NCBI GenBank assembly: GCA_022702705.1
Contig: CM040421.1
Coordinates: 73,774,121 to 73,838,120, forward strand
Source: Papilionanthe hookeriana x Papilionanthe teres
Taxonomy: Eukaryota > Streptophyta > Magnoliopsida > Asparagales > Orchidaceae
Reading direction: 5' to 3'
Length of the DNA: 64,000 nucleotides
Position 1 is the stretch's first letter; each line of letters opens with the position of its first letter. The notes beneath the pieces are model-generated. The model was not told the DNA's origin, did no database searches, and was given only the letters and a program-made list of their open reading frames with translations. A program made the position numbers and the translations under genes. Of the stretch, positions 23,011 through 35,055 are shown one piece after another.

Positions 23011-25148
23011 TTATTTTTTATGTTTTAAAGATGATTTAGTTTTAATTGTTAAAGTATTAATTTAATTGAAATTTTAAGAGGATTTAATTTAAATAATTTA
23101 ACTTTAATTTAATTTAATGATTAAGTCTTTTAGCATTTTAAATCTTAAATTTGGATTATCATTTTAATTAGGAATTAAATGTTATTGAGGTGATTAACTT
23201 AGGGATTCTTAAATTAAAGAACAAATCTCTTCCTAATAATATCCCTATTTTAATAATTCCAATTTTATTATTCTTCCAAATTTCATTAATTAAATGATTA
23301 AGGTTTATTCTTAAAAAAATGATTGATGGGTTTCTACCCTTTAATTATTTAAATTTCAATCATCCAAATCAGATTAGGATTAAATATTTTACTCTTTCAT
23401 TTTATTAAGCCTAAAGTTTTAATTAAGGGTTAAAATTTTAATTACCATTTTGCCCTTCAAGCTTAATAATTACATAACTCACTAAATTGAGCTTAAATGA
23501 ATTTGAAATTTTTATGTGGCTTCACTCACATGTCAATTAAGACATTAGAGGAGAAAATGTGATTTTTCTGTATTTAATTTATTTATATAATTATTTTTGA
23601 TGGAAAACAGGGATTTCCAAGGAAAATTTAATAATATGACCAAGGGAAAGTTTCTGTCCTTAAGAAATCTATGAGACATTACTAATGACCAGAGGACCAC
23701 TTGGACCAATTTTGGTGATTTTTTGAATTATATTCTTTTTATTATAATTATTTTGAGTTTTGGAGTATTAATTAATTTAAAAATAAAATAAAGGTTAAAA
23801 AATGAATTTTATATTTTTCAAAAATCTCTCTGATATCAAGGAAACTAGAGAACCAATTTTTACAATTTTCTGATTTTTCTTTGAGTTATTAGAATTATTT
23901 TAGTGGAAATGCTAGAAAATACATTTTTTTAATTTTAAAATTATCTTAGGGCTTTAAAAATTAATATCTCATCATAGAGACTTAAGAAAAATACGGGGTT
24001 TGTTCCTAAATGATTAAAATTCAAAATGTGACATTTTGGTGAATTTTATTATTTTGTGATTTTTATTATTTTTTAATTATTAAAAATATTAAAATAATGC
24101 AAAAAATCAACTTTTTTGGAAAATGGTAATTTTAATTTTCTTAAATTGCCCTGATATCAGAGAGGCTCCAAAACCAATTTGGTGAATTTTTGAGAATTAT
24201 TTTGAAAGTTATGAATTTTTTAAGTTTGATTTTGGCTAAATGGCTTAATCAACCCATTTGATAGGGTTAACCAAGTCCAATTGACTTCAAACTTTTATGG
24301 TGGGTTCCTCTGATCCTAAATGTCAGTGGAGAATTGATTTCAAGTCAATTTGATGTATGATTAGCTCTAATTAATTAAAACCCCATTTTGGGTATTTAAG
24401 CCAATTAGGGTTATTACAAGTGAGTTAACTAAAAAAGTATTTTTCCTAGGGTCCTCTAATCATAAGAAATATCACCAAATTTTCCTAGAATTTATTTCAC
24501 AATATGCTAATTATTGGAATTAAAATACTCGGAATAGTGACCTAAAATTGAAAAATCAATAACTCTTCATAGGGTGGCCTCTGACTTTGGAAAATTCAGG
24601 GAATGTTCCCAAATTCGGAGGCTTCAAAAGCTCCTATGGTCTCATGCCATGGTGAATTGTATACATGCATGGAGAATTGAAATAGTGCAGAGAGTAAATA
24701 AATAATGAAAAATAAAATACTTGATGAAATTACATGATTTCTTTTCCATATTATTCTCCTCTATTCACTGAGTAAGAGGGTATTTTTATTTTATTTTTAG
24801 GATTTTTCTACGCAAAGTTATGAATTTTCAAAGTTCTGGGTATTTAAAAAAATAAGAAAATCCCTATTTTCCTACTTAAGTGACGCGGCGCCAGCTCAAC
24901 CTAGGCATCTCCAAAAAGCCGTGTGTCGCGCTACCATTCGACGCCGCCACTTGAGTCAGCAGCCCGGGTCCCGCCTTCCGCGTATCATCCACTGATCCGA
25001 CCCGATCTGAGCCGTCCGTCCACGCGTGTATTGAATGGACGGCATCCGTTCATCGTCCCCAAACCTCCTAGCCCGAGAACCGCCCATCCTCTAGGCTTAA
25101 GATCTCACTCGATACTTGACCAAATTAAACGTTCTTATGCTCTATGGA

Positions 25149-25167
25149 TTCGTCTCGAGAAGACGAA
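25149..25167 (-). other. Conserved stem-loop in giant LTR copy A
   Basis: TTCGTCT (25149-25155), loop CGAGA, AGACGAA (25161-25167). The same stem occurs at 53336-53356 and 57870-57890 with different loops. Confidence 0.6.
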
Positions 25168-25671
25168 CACATCCATACGGTTTATGTGGCATGAAATCGA
25201 CTCAATAAAATGGAGAATGCTCGAAGCTCGGGAAGATGAGTGAGACCATACCTTTGCTAGAGAAGTGTGGCTTCGATCCGAGGGTTGTGTCACCTTCGAT
25301 CGGGTCCAGGCAAGCTCCGGATGAAGTCCCTGGGCCGGTGAATTGTCCAGGTATGATTTCGACCACAGCCAATTACAAAGCTTGGAGTCTGGAACAGATG
25401 GGTGGCCTGGAGAGGGGGCTTTCACCGGGGAACTCCTTCTCTTGACCTCGTGCAGGTGTGGGTGAGTTTAATTTGAGTTTGGTGGAGAATTGGGAGATGT
25501 CCTGTTTTTGGGTGGAATTTTGGCTAAGAAATCGGGCTCGTTGGTGGGGATTAGGGGCAAATTGTCGCCTGGGGATCAACCGCTCTAAGTGTGGAGAGTG
25601 ATCTCGGAGCAATTTTGGCGGTGGTTTCGGTAAGGTTCGGTTCAGCACCTCCCATGGCCGAGAGGAGGTGA

Positions 25672-25681
25672 GGTTTAAATA
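25672..25681 (-). promoter_or_regulatory. Putative TATA box of giant LTR, copy A
   Basis: CTATTTAAAC on the minus strand, about 2.39 kb from the LTR start. It is the only TATA-like word I saw within the GC-rich part and it is kept in the other two long copies. The promoter role is inferred. Confidence 0.45.
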
Positions 25682-28071
25682 GAGAGGGTGGAGGGGCCTC
25701 CCTGTGGGGTTTAAGGCTTGGGATCAGCCTGCTTAGGTCAAGGGAAGAACAGCCATGGTGGCCATTGGGCATGGGGCAGCTCAACAAGGGAGAATTGAAT
25801 TTTTTTGGCTCCTCCCAAGGTCTCGACCACGGTGTTTTCCGGCGGCCTGGTGGCTGGCATGGCCAGGCACTGGTCACCATCTTGTTCAGGTGGGTTAGGG
25901 CTAAGGTTTAGTGCAATCAATTGGCCATGGACATGTGTAAAGGAGTTTGATTTAAATGGAATGGGAGAAGGCTCATTTTTGGCTTGGTTTGGGTCAACCC
26001 ATGGAAATAGGCTTGGTGCACCTCCCCAAGACCTGATTTTGAGCTGAGGGAATCATTTAGGTCAGCTTAGAAGGAGTGGTGAAGTCTCCATCCATTGTGA
26101 GGTGGCTAAGCATGGTTTAGTGTGTGACATGCTTAAGGTAAAAAGTGGTTTAAGAGGGTTTAAGAAAGAGATCCCCTCTCTTACCATTAATGGTTTGGTG
26201 AGGTGGAAAGTAGATTCCATGGCTCTCATGGCTCCCATGGGGCTCATGCATGGCTTCATGGCTCACCTTTGGCTTGGGGAAAAGTTTGGTCAATTTCATG
26301 AAAAAGGCTTTAAAAATTTTGGTAATTTAGGGGTGATTTGATGGGATTTGGCATATGGCTTGATTTGGATTTATTTTATCATGGATTTAGAACTTAGGAG
26401 ATGGTTTTATCAAATGGATGATGATAGAGGATTGTCATGTGGGCTTTGGGCCTTTTGAAATTATTTTTGATGGCTTTTAGGAAGGCTAAGGGGATGGGCC
26501 TTTAGGTTTAAGAATGAATTCATGGATGGGAATTTTGTAGAAGTTTGGGCAAAATAATTGTTGGGTTTGGTTTAGGGATATGTCATGAGTGATTTGAAAT
26601 GAGTTTGGAGTGATTTGGGTTTGAATGGGGTTGGATTTGGGCCTCTTTGGTAAATGAGTCAATGTTGGTCAAATTGGGCTAACTTGGGCCAATGTTGGGC
26701 TAGGGTTGAAATTGATGTAAAATTAATGTTGGGAAATGTTTATGGGAGTGTTTCAAAGAGGTTTTGACTTCGGTTGGGTTTTGATTTTGGGGTTTGGGCT
26801 TATTTGGGTTAGGTTTGGGTTTAGGTCAAAATTGGGTCTTTTAGCTTTGGGTTGAATTTGAGTGGGGTTTGGGTCTAAATTTTGGGCAAATAATGTTAGT
26901 GTTTTGTTTGTGGGGATGTTAGGGAAGGTTTAGAAAAGATTTGGGGTTAATTGGAGTTGAATTAGGTTAGTTTGGGCTAAGTTTGGGTCATGGGTCCAAA
27001 TTGGGCTTTAAGGTCAAAAGTGAAATTGGATTCAAATGTCAATCAAATTGGGCTTGGATTTGGTCTAGATTAGTGTTGGGGATGTTGAATTGAAGTTTAG
27101 AATTGAATTGGACCAGAATTTGGGTCAATTGGGTAGGTTTGGTTTGACATTGGGTTCACTTTGGGTTAAAATGGGTCAAATTAGGGATTTTGACAAAAGT
27201 GGGGTAAATTGACATAATTAGCCCATGGTGTAGTTAGACAAAATGAAATTGGAAATATTTGGGATTTTCTGGAATTTTCTGGGAATTTTCTGAATTTTTG
27301 GATTTTTGGGTCAAGAGGGGCATTTTGGGTATTTGGAGGGTATTGAAGGGGTATTTTTGGAATTTTGAGTATATTTGGCTATGGATTATCAATTTGAGTG
27401 ATGTGGGAATGTTTGGGATTGGTTTTGAGGAATTTTGGGTATTTGAAGATTTTGGAGAATTTTGAAAAATTTGGGTAATTTCAAGGGTTTTTTTTTTGGG
27501 TAGACTAGGCCCGGGGGTCAAAAATTGAAAATTTGGAAAATTGAAGATTGGGTAAATGTAAGTGGAATGAAATCATTTTGGTTAAGCCATGAAGACATAT
27601 CAAGCCCACATGAGCCATGAAGGGGCTCATTTGAGGCATTCACTATGTTGTTCCTAACCCCCTAAGCCAAGGGCTTAGGGGTTAAGGACCATCCATGTGA
27701 ATCACCTTCATGAGTCAGAAGGTTAAGTTGGGTATGGGTGTGGTTTTAGGAGGTGTGTGAAAGTGTAGTGTATAAGTGTAGTGTGTGTGTAAGTCAGCCC
27801 TTCATCGGACCGTACCACCTGTGAGGGGTCCTAAGGCCAAAGAGTCCTATAGGAACTCATCCTTTAAACTTCCACATTCGATTTCAACCCTCTAGGTGAT
27901 TAGGGGTCTACAATCAAGTTTGTGGAGTTTGCAGGGAGTTAAGAAGTGGTTTGAATTTCTAAGTGGTGGGTCCCAATTCTAATCTTCTAGGATAGTCAAA
28001 GGAAAAGCCTAAGACTAGATCCTAAGTACTAAAAAGAAGAAGAGAAGACCTCATCAAAAATGAGGTCAACA

Positions 28072-29474
28072 TCCATATCTAATATAATAAATTCTAAATG
28101 AAAGATAAATTTATCAACCTTGACCAAAACATCTTCTACAACTCCCTTAAGATGAGTAATAGATCGATCAGCTAATTGGAGAGTTATAGAAGTTGGCGCA
28201 ATTTCTCCTATTCCCAATCGCTTAAAGGTTGATAGAGGCATAGGATTTATGCTAGCTCCTAAATTGCATAATGCTCGTCCATATAACTTTTCACTTATAG
28301 CACACGGGATAGTAAAACTACCAGAATCTTTAAGTTTTTCAAGAAGCTTTTTCTGAATTATAGCACTACACTCTTCACTGAGTGCAACTGTTTCATGATC
28401 TAGTAACTTCCTCTTTTTTTTAGTATATCCTTCATAAACTTAACATAATCAGACATCTGTTTTAAAGCTTCAACGAAGGGAATATTCACAGATAACTTTC
28501 TTAAGATTTCTAAAAATTTAACAAATCTTTTTCTTTTATACTATTGCTTTAATCTTTGAGGAAACAGTGGTGGTGGTCTTTCTACAGTGATCTTCATTGG
28601 TTTTAATGGATATTCTAATTCTGGATATAAATTTTCATTTTCATTTTCAGTTTCCACCTTTTCTTTTTCAACTTCAGTTTCTTTTTAGAACCTTGTTTCC
28701 AATTCTTTTCCACTTCTTAATTGAATAACCTTGATTTGTTCTTTACCTTGGTCTTTTGGATTTACTTTAACATTGCTAGGGAGTGTTCCCGAAGGTCTAT
28801 TGCTAAGTGCAGTAGCAATATGTCATAATTGATTTTCTATATTTTTAATTGCAGCTCCTCGCTTTGTAATTGAGTTCCCATATTCAGAACCATTTCTTCC
28901 ATAGACAACTTATTTTCCTTAAATTATGGATTATTATAGATTACCGGAGGATGAGAAGGTCTATAATTCATATTTCTCTAAGAAGATCTTTAAATCATTC
29001 CCAAGATTCATATATTGATTCTCCCTCAAATTCACTGAAACATGTTATATTATTTCTAAGCTTAGCAGTCTTTGATGGTGGAAAATACTTTGATAAGAAC
29101 TTTTGTGAAAGTTCTCCTCAAGTTCTAATAGATCTAGATGCTAATAAATTTAACGAAGCCTTGGCTTTATCCCTTAATAAAAAAGGAAAAAGCCATAGTC
29201 TGACAATATCATTTGACACTCCATCATATTTAAATGTAGCACATAGTTCTAGAAAACTCGCAAGACGTAAATTAGGATCTTCATTCGATGTTCCACTGAA
29301 TTGATTATTTTGTAAAATTAGGACAATAAAAGGTTTAAGCTCAAATGAATTAGCAGCTTCATCAGAGTTTTGAATAGTTAAGTGGATTTCATCTAATGTA
29401 GGGTTAGCATAATCTCTTAATGGTCTTGGTTGGTTTTTATTTTCAATTCCTTGATTGTTTAGATTGTTCGCCAT
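28072..29474 (-). pseudogene. E1 gag and protease (deleted, degraded)
   Basis: gag starts at the ATG at 29474 (MANNLNNQGIENKNQ) and reads RPLRDYANPTLDEI, NSFELKPFI, NEDPNLRLASFLELCATFKYDGVSNDIVRLWLF. It decays at about 29118. Past SIYESWE an internal deletion (near 28980) removes the rest of the gag core and joins to the PSHPPVIYNNP region. The protease part (28241-28072) has LADRSITHLKGVVEDVLVKVDKFIF. Its active-site motif reads CNLGAS where E2 has CDLGAS, so the catalytic Asp is lost. The region is interrupted at 28072 by the giant solo LTR. Confidence 0.85.
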
Positions 29475-29685
29475 TTGATTTAAATTTCTAGGTTCTCTTT
29501 TTTATTTTCAAATCTTTTCAATAGTACGCTCCAATTTAGCATCGTAAGGTATTAAATTTTCAATTCTGAATCAACACATGCACAATCACAATAAGCACAC
29601 TAGCAATAAGCAAGCACACATAATTATGACTTGTAATTCAAATATAAGTTTTCGAGTACTACCGAATTTACTTTTACTGTTACCT

Positions 29686-29708
29686 CCCCGGCAACGATGC
29701 CAAAAACT
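29686..29708 (-). other. E1 primer binding site
   Basis: The minus strand reads AGTTTTTGGCATCGTTGCC, then GGGG, directly after the LTR end GCACCA. This is the Athila-type PBS with two transitions from the usual GGCGCC core. The leader to the gag ATG at 29474 is 29475-29685. Confidence 0.85.
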
Positions 29709-30782
29709 TGGTGCGACTTTTTTAAATGCCAAAATTTTATGAACTCAGATATATATATTGATTTAGATTTCTAGTGAGTCACACATTCAAAACGCAAGTA
29801 TATGTATCGCTCAAGTAATACAGGGCTCTAGTGGAGTCCTAGTTATCGATCCCACAAGGAGGTTGCAAACTCTATAATGGAGCACAGAAATCACAACTCG
29901 AATCACAATACAATTGCAGTAATTACTAATAATTTAAGGATGTTCAGTAGCATTTACTAATTCTACCAAAGTACGTTCTAACACAATTAACAAACACAAG
30001 ACTAAACTTTATAACAAAAGTTCAAATTGCAAGAAAGAATCCTCCTCCTTTCTAATGACAATGTGATGATTTAGTGTCATAGATCAGTGATACAACAGTA
30101 TTGTGCCAAATAGGAGCATTCATATTCTTTACTCTCTTCTAAGCAATATAAAGAACATTGGTTAATCCTAGGTTTAGTCCCTAAATCCGTGGTTAGGCTG
30201 GGAGAATACCGGCTGTCACTACGGAGCTCCCACTTCCCTTCACCTGAAAGCTAACTCTCGCTTTAGTTTTCAAACCACAGGACCAAATTGGGGATTTTAG
30301 TCTGTCACTCTAAAATCTCCAATTCTACGCCCATCAAAACATATTTCCCTATTTATTTACACCCAACCCCCATGAACTACATCACTCATTCATGGACATT
30401 GAATGTGACCTTCACTTTTATTGTAGAACTCATAGTCTTTTCGGAACATATGTCTCACAAGAAGTTTTAACAATTTAATTGGCCAGATCAAAAAGTAAAC
30501 GAAGTTTGAAGTGAAAAGGTCATCACAAATCCATATTAAATTGGCACATCATTCCCATATCACGACATCAACACATCACATGAAAGAAGGAAGACAAAGA
30601 AATCTACTCAAAACTCATGAGGAAAGTACGACAAAAGATGGATTTTATCTATACAAGCAATGTCATATAAACAAACAAAAGTAAATTCAACTTATCTCAA
30701 TTTCTTTCCAAGAGAATCTCTTGAAATTCCTTTGACTCTTCTTCTTTCTCCACAACAGCAAACAATTCTCTCTTAAGATGAG
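29709..30782 (-). mobile_element. E1 5' LTR, truncated
   Basis: Matches the 3' LTR from 6043 to about 7140, including ends, tracts and order of small indels. It lacks the first 540 bp or so of the LTR (U3 side). The break joins E3 protease sequence with a short repeat-filled junction. With no U3 dyad block and no promoter, this element cannot be transcribed from its own 5' LTR. Confidence 0.88.
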
Positions 30783-32510
30783 TAAGCTTTTTTTTCAGTA
30801 AGCTTTTTCTGCACATGGAATTGTGAAACTACTAGGATCTTTAAGTTTTTCAGTAAGCTTTTCTGAATTATCGCACTGCACTCCTCACTTAGTGTAACAG
30901 TCTCATTTTCTTCAAAGTTCCTCTTTTTATTAAGAATATCCTTCATAAATTTTGCATAGCTTAGCATTTGTTCTAGGGCTTCAGCAAATGGAATATTAAT
31001 GGTATGCTTCTTTAATATCTCCAAGAATTTTGAAAATTGCTTATCCAACTTTTGTTGACAAAGTCTCTGAGGAAATGGAGGTGGTGATTTTTCTAAATTA
31101 ACCTTAGGTGGAGAAATAGGTCTTTCAAAACCTTTTGGAGCGTCCTCTTTAAGTTTTTCAATCTCTTCTTTCTCTACTTCATTTTCTTTTTGAACTCTAC
31201 CTTCCAATTCTTTTCCACTTCCCAGTTGAATTGCCTTCACTTGTTCTTTATTCTTTTCTCTTGGATTCACTTCAGTATTACTTGGAAGCATTCCTTGGGA
31301 TCTATTACTTAAGGCATTTGCAATTTATCCCAATTGGTTTTCAATATTGCTGATGGTTGCTCCTTGAATTTGTAATTGATTTCCCATATGTGATACTACT
31401 TCTTCCATAGATAACTTCTTCTCCTTATTTTGTAAAGCATTGCTATAACCTGAAGGATAAGTTAATCTATTATTATGATTACCTTGGTTGATCCAATTCC
31501 CCAATGGGTTTACTTGGGTGTTCCCCCATTGTTGATTAACACCGCCTTGATTATTGTTATTCCTGTTAAAATTTGGATGATTCTTCCAACCTGGGTTACA
31601 ATAATTGGAATATGGGTTGTTAGGTTTGATTATAGCATTCACAGTTTCTGGTGAAGAAAAAGAATCAACCATTTAGCTTAATGAATTTTCTTCAATCATG
31701 AGATTTCGTTGAGAAAAATTCATCCCAAATTGGTCTATCTTCCTTGATACAATGACAGAACTTGATTTGCTAACATTGTAAAAGCATCATTTTCATAAAC
31801 ACCGGCTACCTTTTTAGGATTTAACCTTTCAAAAGGCCATTGAAAATTATTAAGTAGTCATTTCTTCAATTAAAGCATAAGCATCGAAAATGGTTTAGAC
31901 ATTAATGATCCACCAACAATAGACATCGATGATTGATCTAAGAGATCCAACTAATCCATTATAAAAAGTTTGAATTATTAATCAATCTCGGTATCGCATG
32001 ATGTGGACATTTCCCGAGGAGATCTTTAAATCTTTCCCATACTTCATATATTGATTCCCCTTCAAACCGACAAAAAGATGTTATATCATTTCTCAACTTA
32101 GCAGATTTTAGATGGTGGAAAATATTTAGCAAGGAACTTTTGTGACAGCTTCACCCTAAGTTCTAATTGATCTAGGTGCTTAACGAATGTAACCACATTT
32201 TAGCTTTATCCCTTAGTGAGAAAGGAAAAAGTCTAAGTCTAATAGCATCATCCGAAACACCATCATATTTAAAAGCAGCACACAACTCTAGAAAATTAGC
32301 AAGATGCAAATTAGGATCTTCAGTTGTTGCTCTCCCAAACTAATTATTAGACACCATTTGGATTATAACAAGTTTAAGCTCAAAAGAATTAGCAGCTACA
32401 ACAGTGTTTTGAATACTAGCACGAAGTTCATCTACTATAGGGTTAACATAATCTCTTAAAGGTCTTAATTCTTGATGGATGCCAACATTTTGATCTTGAT
32501 GATTTGCCAT
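30783..32510 (-). pseudogene. E3 gag and start of protease
   Basis: gag begins at the ATG at 32510 (MANHQDQNVGIHQELRPLRDY), with DELRASIQ, a stop in MVSNN*FG, and EDPNLHLANFLELCAAFKYDGVSDDAIRL. It decays through 32300-31700. The asparagine-rich C-terminal part (31672-31325: NPGWKNHPNFNRNNN, LSMEEVVSHMGNQLQ) and the linker (31291-30773: EQVKAIQLGSGKELE, PPPFPQRL, INIPFAEALEQM, EECSAIIQK) are well kept. It stops at FTIPC, just before the protease active site, where E1 LTR sequence is joined. The rest of E3 pol is not in the window. Confidence 0.88.
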
Positions 32511-32721
32511 TTCTTGAATATTTTTATCTTTTTTTGTATTTTTAATTTTTTTATTTTTCCGATAGTTCTTTCTAATTCAGAATCCTAAGGCACAAGTCCT
32601 TCGTAACTCGAACTACACATACAACAATAAAACAAAACAAAACACAACACACTAACAAAAATAAAGAAAAGTAAAAATTTAAAATTTCTTAATTCTCTTT
32701 AAAATGCAATTTAAATTAATT

Positions 32722-32779
32722 TTCCCCAGCAACGGCACCAAAAACATAATCCCCGATAAATGCAACGGCGCCAAAAACT
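32722..32779 (-). other. E3 primer binding site, duplicated
   Basis: Two PBS-like words lie in tandem on the minus strand: AGTTTTTGGCGCCGTTGC (32779-32762) next to the LTR, and GTTTTTGGTGCCGTTGCTGG (about 32745-32726). The nearer one is the better match to the family. Confidence 0.7.
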
Positions 32780-34882
32780 TGGTACCGTCCGATAAATGCA
32801 TTGATGATTTAGATATGAAACTTATGACTTTATAATATGAGATATTACGCAAGTATACGCATCGTTTATCAAGTAATATAGGACTTTTTGATTAAGTCCC
32901 GAGATATCGAACCCACAGGAAAAATATGAAAATTTTTAAAGAAATCAGAAAATTATCTTTTTACTTTCTTTAATTGTTTTTGAAAAAGTATGCCTTGATT
33001 TTGAAAAGTTTTGAAAGTTGACTTGTCTTTTAAAATTTCCTTAATAAAATGTTAAGCAATGAAATTAAAATTTTAATAACTAATAACACTAGATGTAAAA
33101 TATTGTTAACTAGAATATCTTTTTCTTTCCTTTTATGAAGTAGTAATAATTCTTAAAGTATTGTTGTGGAAGTATATAAATTTGTTGTGACAGATAGAAG
33201 AAATGTGTTCTTTACCCTTACTTGGTTCTATAAAGAACATATGTTAATTTGAAATTTTTATTATTTTGAACCTGGTTATGCAGGGAAGATACCAGTCTCT
33301 CACTCTAGAGTTCTCTCGATTCCCACCACCTGGGGGCTAACTTCTCATAACAAAACTCAAAATTTCAAACCAAATTAGGGTGTTTTAGCCTGTCACTCTA
33401 AAATCCTCTAATTTTACTCCCTTTCATAAAAATATCTTCTAATATTACGTTCAATTATATGGACTACAATTCTCACCCATATAATTGCATGTGATTCTTA
33501 CTAACTTTTATGAGACAATACCGCATTGGATCTTACATAATCTCAAGAAATTCTACAACTTAACGGACCAAATTAAGAAGTAAACAAAGTTTTCGTAATC
33601 AATCTTCACAACTTCTTCTAACTTTTAAACACTTATACTTTCCACAACAATTCTTTATAAATTAATTACTTCTCCATTTAAGAAAGAAAAAGATAAAGTA
33701 AACTACTCAGAATGCATTGGGAAAATACAAAAACACATTGATTTGAAATTAAAAACAATAAAAAAATAACAAACAAAAGCAAGTATTAATAAAAAGATTA
33801 AAAGTAAACACTTATCTGAAAATCCTCTTCACAAGACTAAGGAAGTTCCTCTGAAACTTTGACTCTTCGCCAAACTACTCCTCAGAGCAAGTCTCCCAAC
33901 TCTGATGACTCAGAATACAGACTTAAGAATTCAATAAAAACTAAACTAAAAGAAAGAAAAGAAGTGGGAAGAAGAAGTCTTCACTCAGACCCTTTTCTCC
34001 TTTCTAATTTTACTCCCTTTCATAAAAATATCTTCTAATATTACATTCAAATATATGGACTACAATTCTCACCCATATAATTGCATGTGATTCTTACTAA
34101 CTTTTATGAGACAATAACGCATTGGATCTTACATAATCTCAAGAAATTCTATAACTTAACAGACTAAATTAAGAAGTAAACAAAGTTTTCAGAATCAATC
34201 TTCAAAACTTCTTCCAACTTTTAAACACTTATACTTTCCACAAAAATTCTTTATAAATTAATTACTTCTCCATTTATGAAAGAAAAAGATAAAGTAAACT
34301 ACTCAGAATGTATTGGGAAAATACAAAAACACATTGATTTGAAATTAAAAACAATAAGAAAAATAACAAACGAAAGCAAGTATTAATAAAAAGATTAAAA
34401 GTAAACACCTATCGGAAAATCCTCTCCACAAGACTAAGGAAGTTCCTCTGAAACTTTGACTCTTCGCAAAACTACTCCTCAGAGCAAGTCTCCCAACTCC
34501 GATGACTCAGAATACAGATTAAGACTGCAATAAAAACTAAACTAAAAGAAAGAAAAGAAGTGGAAAGAAGAAGACTTCACTTCGACCCTTTTCTCCTTTC
34601 TACTCTCTACTCATACTCTTAATAAAAACTCTTAAAATGCAGTGGAAGAACAATGGAAGTACCCTTCAAAACGCAGCGGAAGAGCCTCCTAAAGCCTCTC
34701 CTTCAAAATGTAGTGGAAAAGCCTCCTAAAGCCTCTCTTTAAATAGTAAACCAAAAGGTGCCTTGGTGTCTTTTCAAAATGTGTCCAAATTCAATGTATC
34801 TACCAAGGAACGCACCCCTTCATTCAAACTTGCCGCCCAAAGGAAGTTATGGTAGTTACCACCAAGAGTTGCATCCCATCCC
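32780..34882 (-). mobile_element. E3 5' LTR, cut by E2
   Basis: On the minus strand the LTR ends GGTACCA at 32780. The other end is lost because E2 begins at 34883. A CTATTTAAAG box lies at 34737-34746 (minus). A 596-bp tandem duplication occupies 33408-34602. Sequence 34711-34834 was later copied into the E2 LTR. Confidence 0.8.
33408..34602 (-). repeat. 596-bp tandem duplication within the E3 LTR
   Basis: Unit 1 is 33408-34003 and unit 2 starts at 34004 with the same word CTAATTTTACTCCC; both end CCCTTTTCTCCTTTCTA. The copies differ by scattered substitutions only. The shared junction word suggests slippage or unequal exchange. Confidence 0.92.
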
Positions 34883-35055
34883 TGATCTATAAAAAAATAC
34901 CTATTTCTTTATGTCTTAATTCTTATTAATTTCTAAGGATATTATGATTTAATGAAAGGTATTTTTGTGTTTTTGAATGTAGGTAATGTAAAAAGGTCTA
35001 AGAAGGAAAAAGGAGCAAAAAGGAGCAAAATACCAAAAGGATAAAAAAATATGGC

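Larger units (their letters stand above)
20620..28071 (-). mobile_element. Solo giant LTR, copy A (7452 bp)
   Basis: On the minus strand it starts TGTTGACCTC at 28071 and ends ATGCCGACA at 20620, with a 5-bp target duplication TCCAT at 20615-20619 and 28072-28076. No internal region, PBS or second LTR is present, so it is a solo LTR left by LTR-LTR recombination. It sits inside the E1 protease and excising it rejoins the protein. Inside, in LTR sense: C/A-rich first third, a CTATTTAAAC box, a GC-rich part with a stem-loop, AT-rich DNA, a TTAAA array, and a last quarter with unique sequence. It is homologous over its length to 48810-56249 and to 47548-48809 plus 56255-62460. Confidence 0.93.
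6043..30782 (-). mobile_element. Athila-like Ty3/gypsy element E1 (nested, rearranged)
   Basis: On the minus strand the order is truncated 5' LTR (30782-29709), PBS (29705-29686), gag (from 29474), protease, RT, RNase H, integrase (three tandem copies), two post-pol ORF modules, and 3' LTR (7680-6043). The 3' LTR matches the 5' LTR closely. Two later insertions interrupt it: a solo giant LTR at 20620-28071 inside the protease, and an LTR-PBS insert at 17577-19166 inside RNase H. Removing the giant LTR restores protein continuity from the ILDMD residues into the following IPIILGRPF-like segment. The element cannot be autonomous. Confidence 0.85.

Noticed and set aside
25551..25880. 109-aa frame in the GC-rich part of giant LTR copy A, with a partial match in the outer LTR (57168-57482)
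   Set aside because: In copy B the same DNA is read in another frame with different ends, and the frame runs across the putative TATA box. The matches are DNA homology between LTR copies, not a conserved protein.
26600..27240. Telomere-like or interstitial telomeric repeat (TTTGGGTT words)
   Set aside because: The words are irregular and are not tandem TTTAGGG. The segment is a fixed part of the giant LTR.
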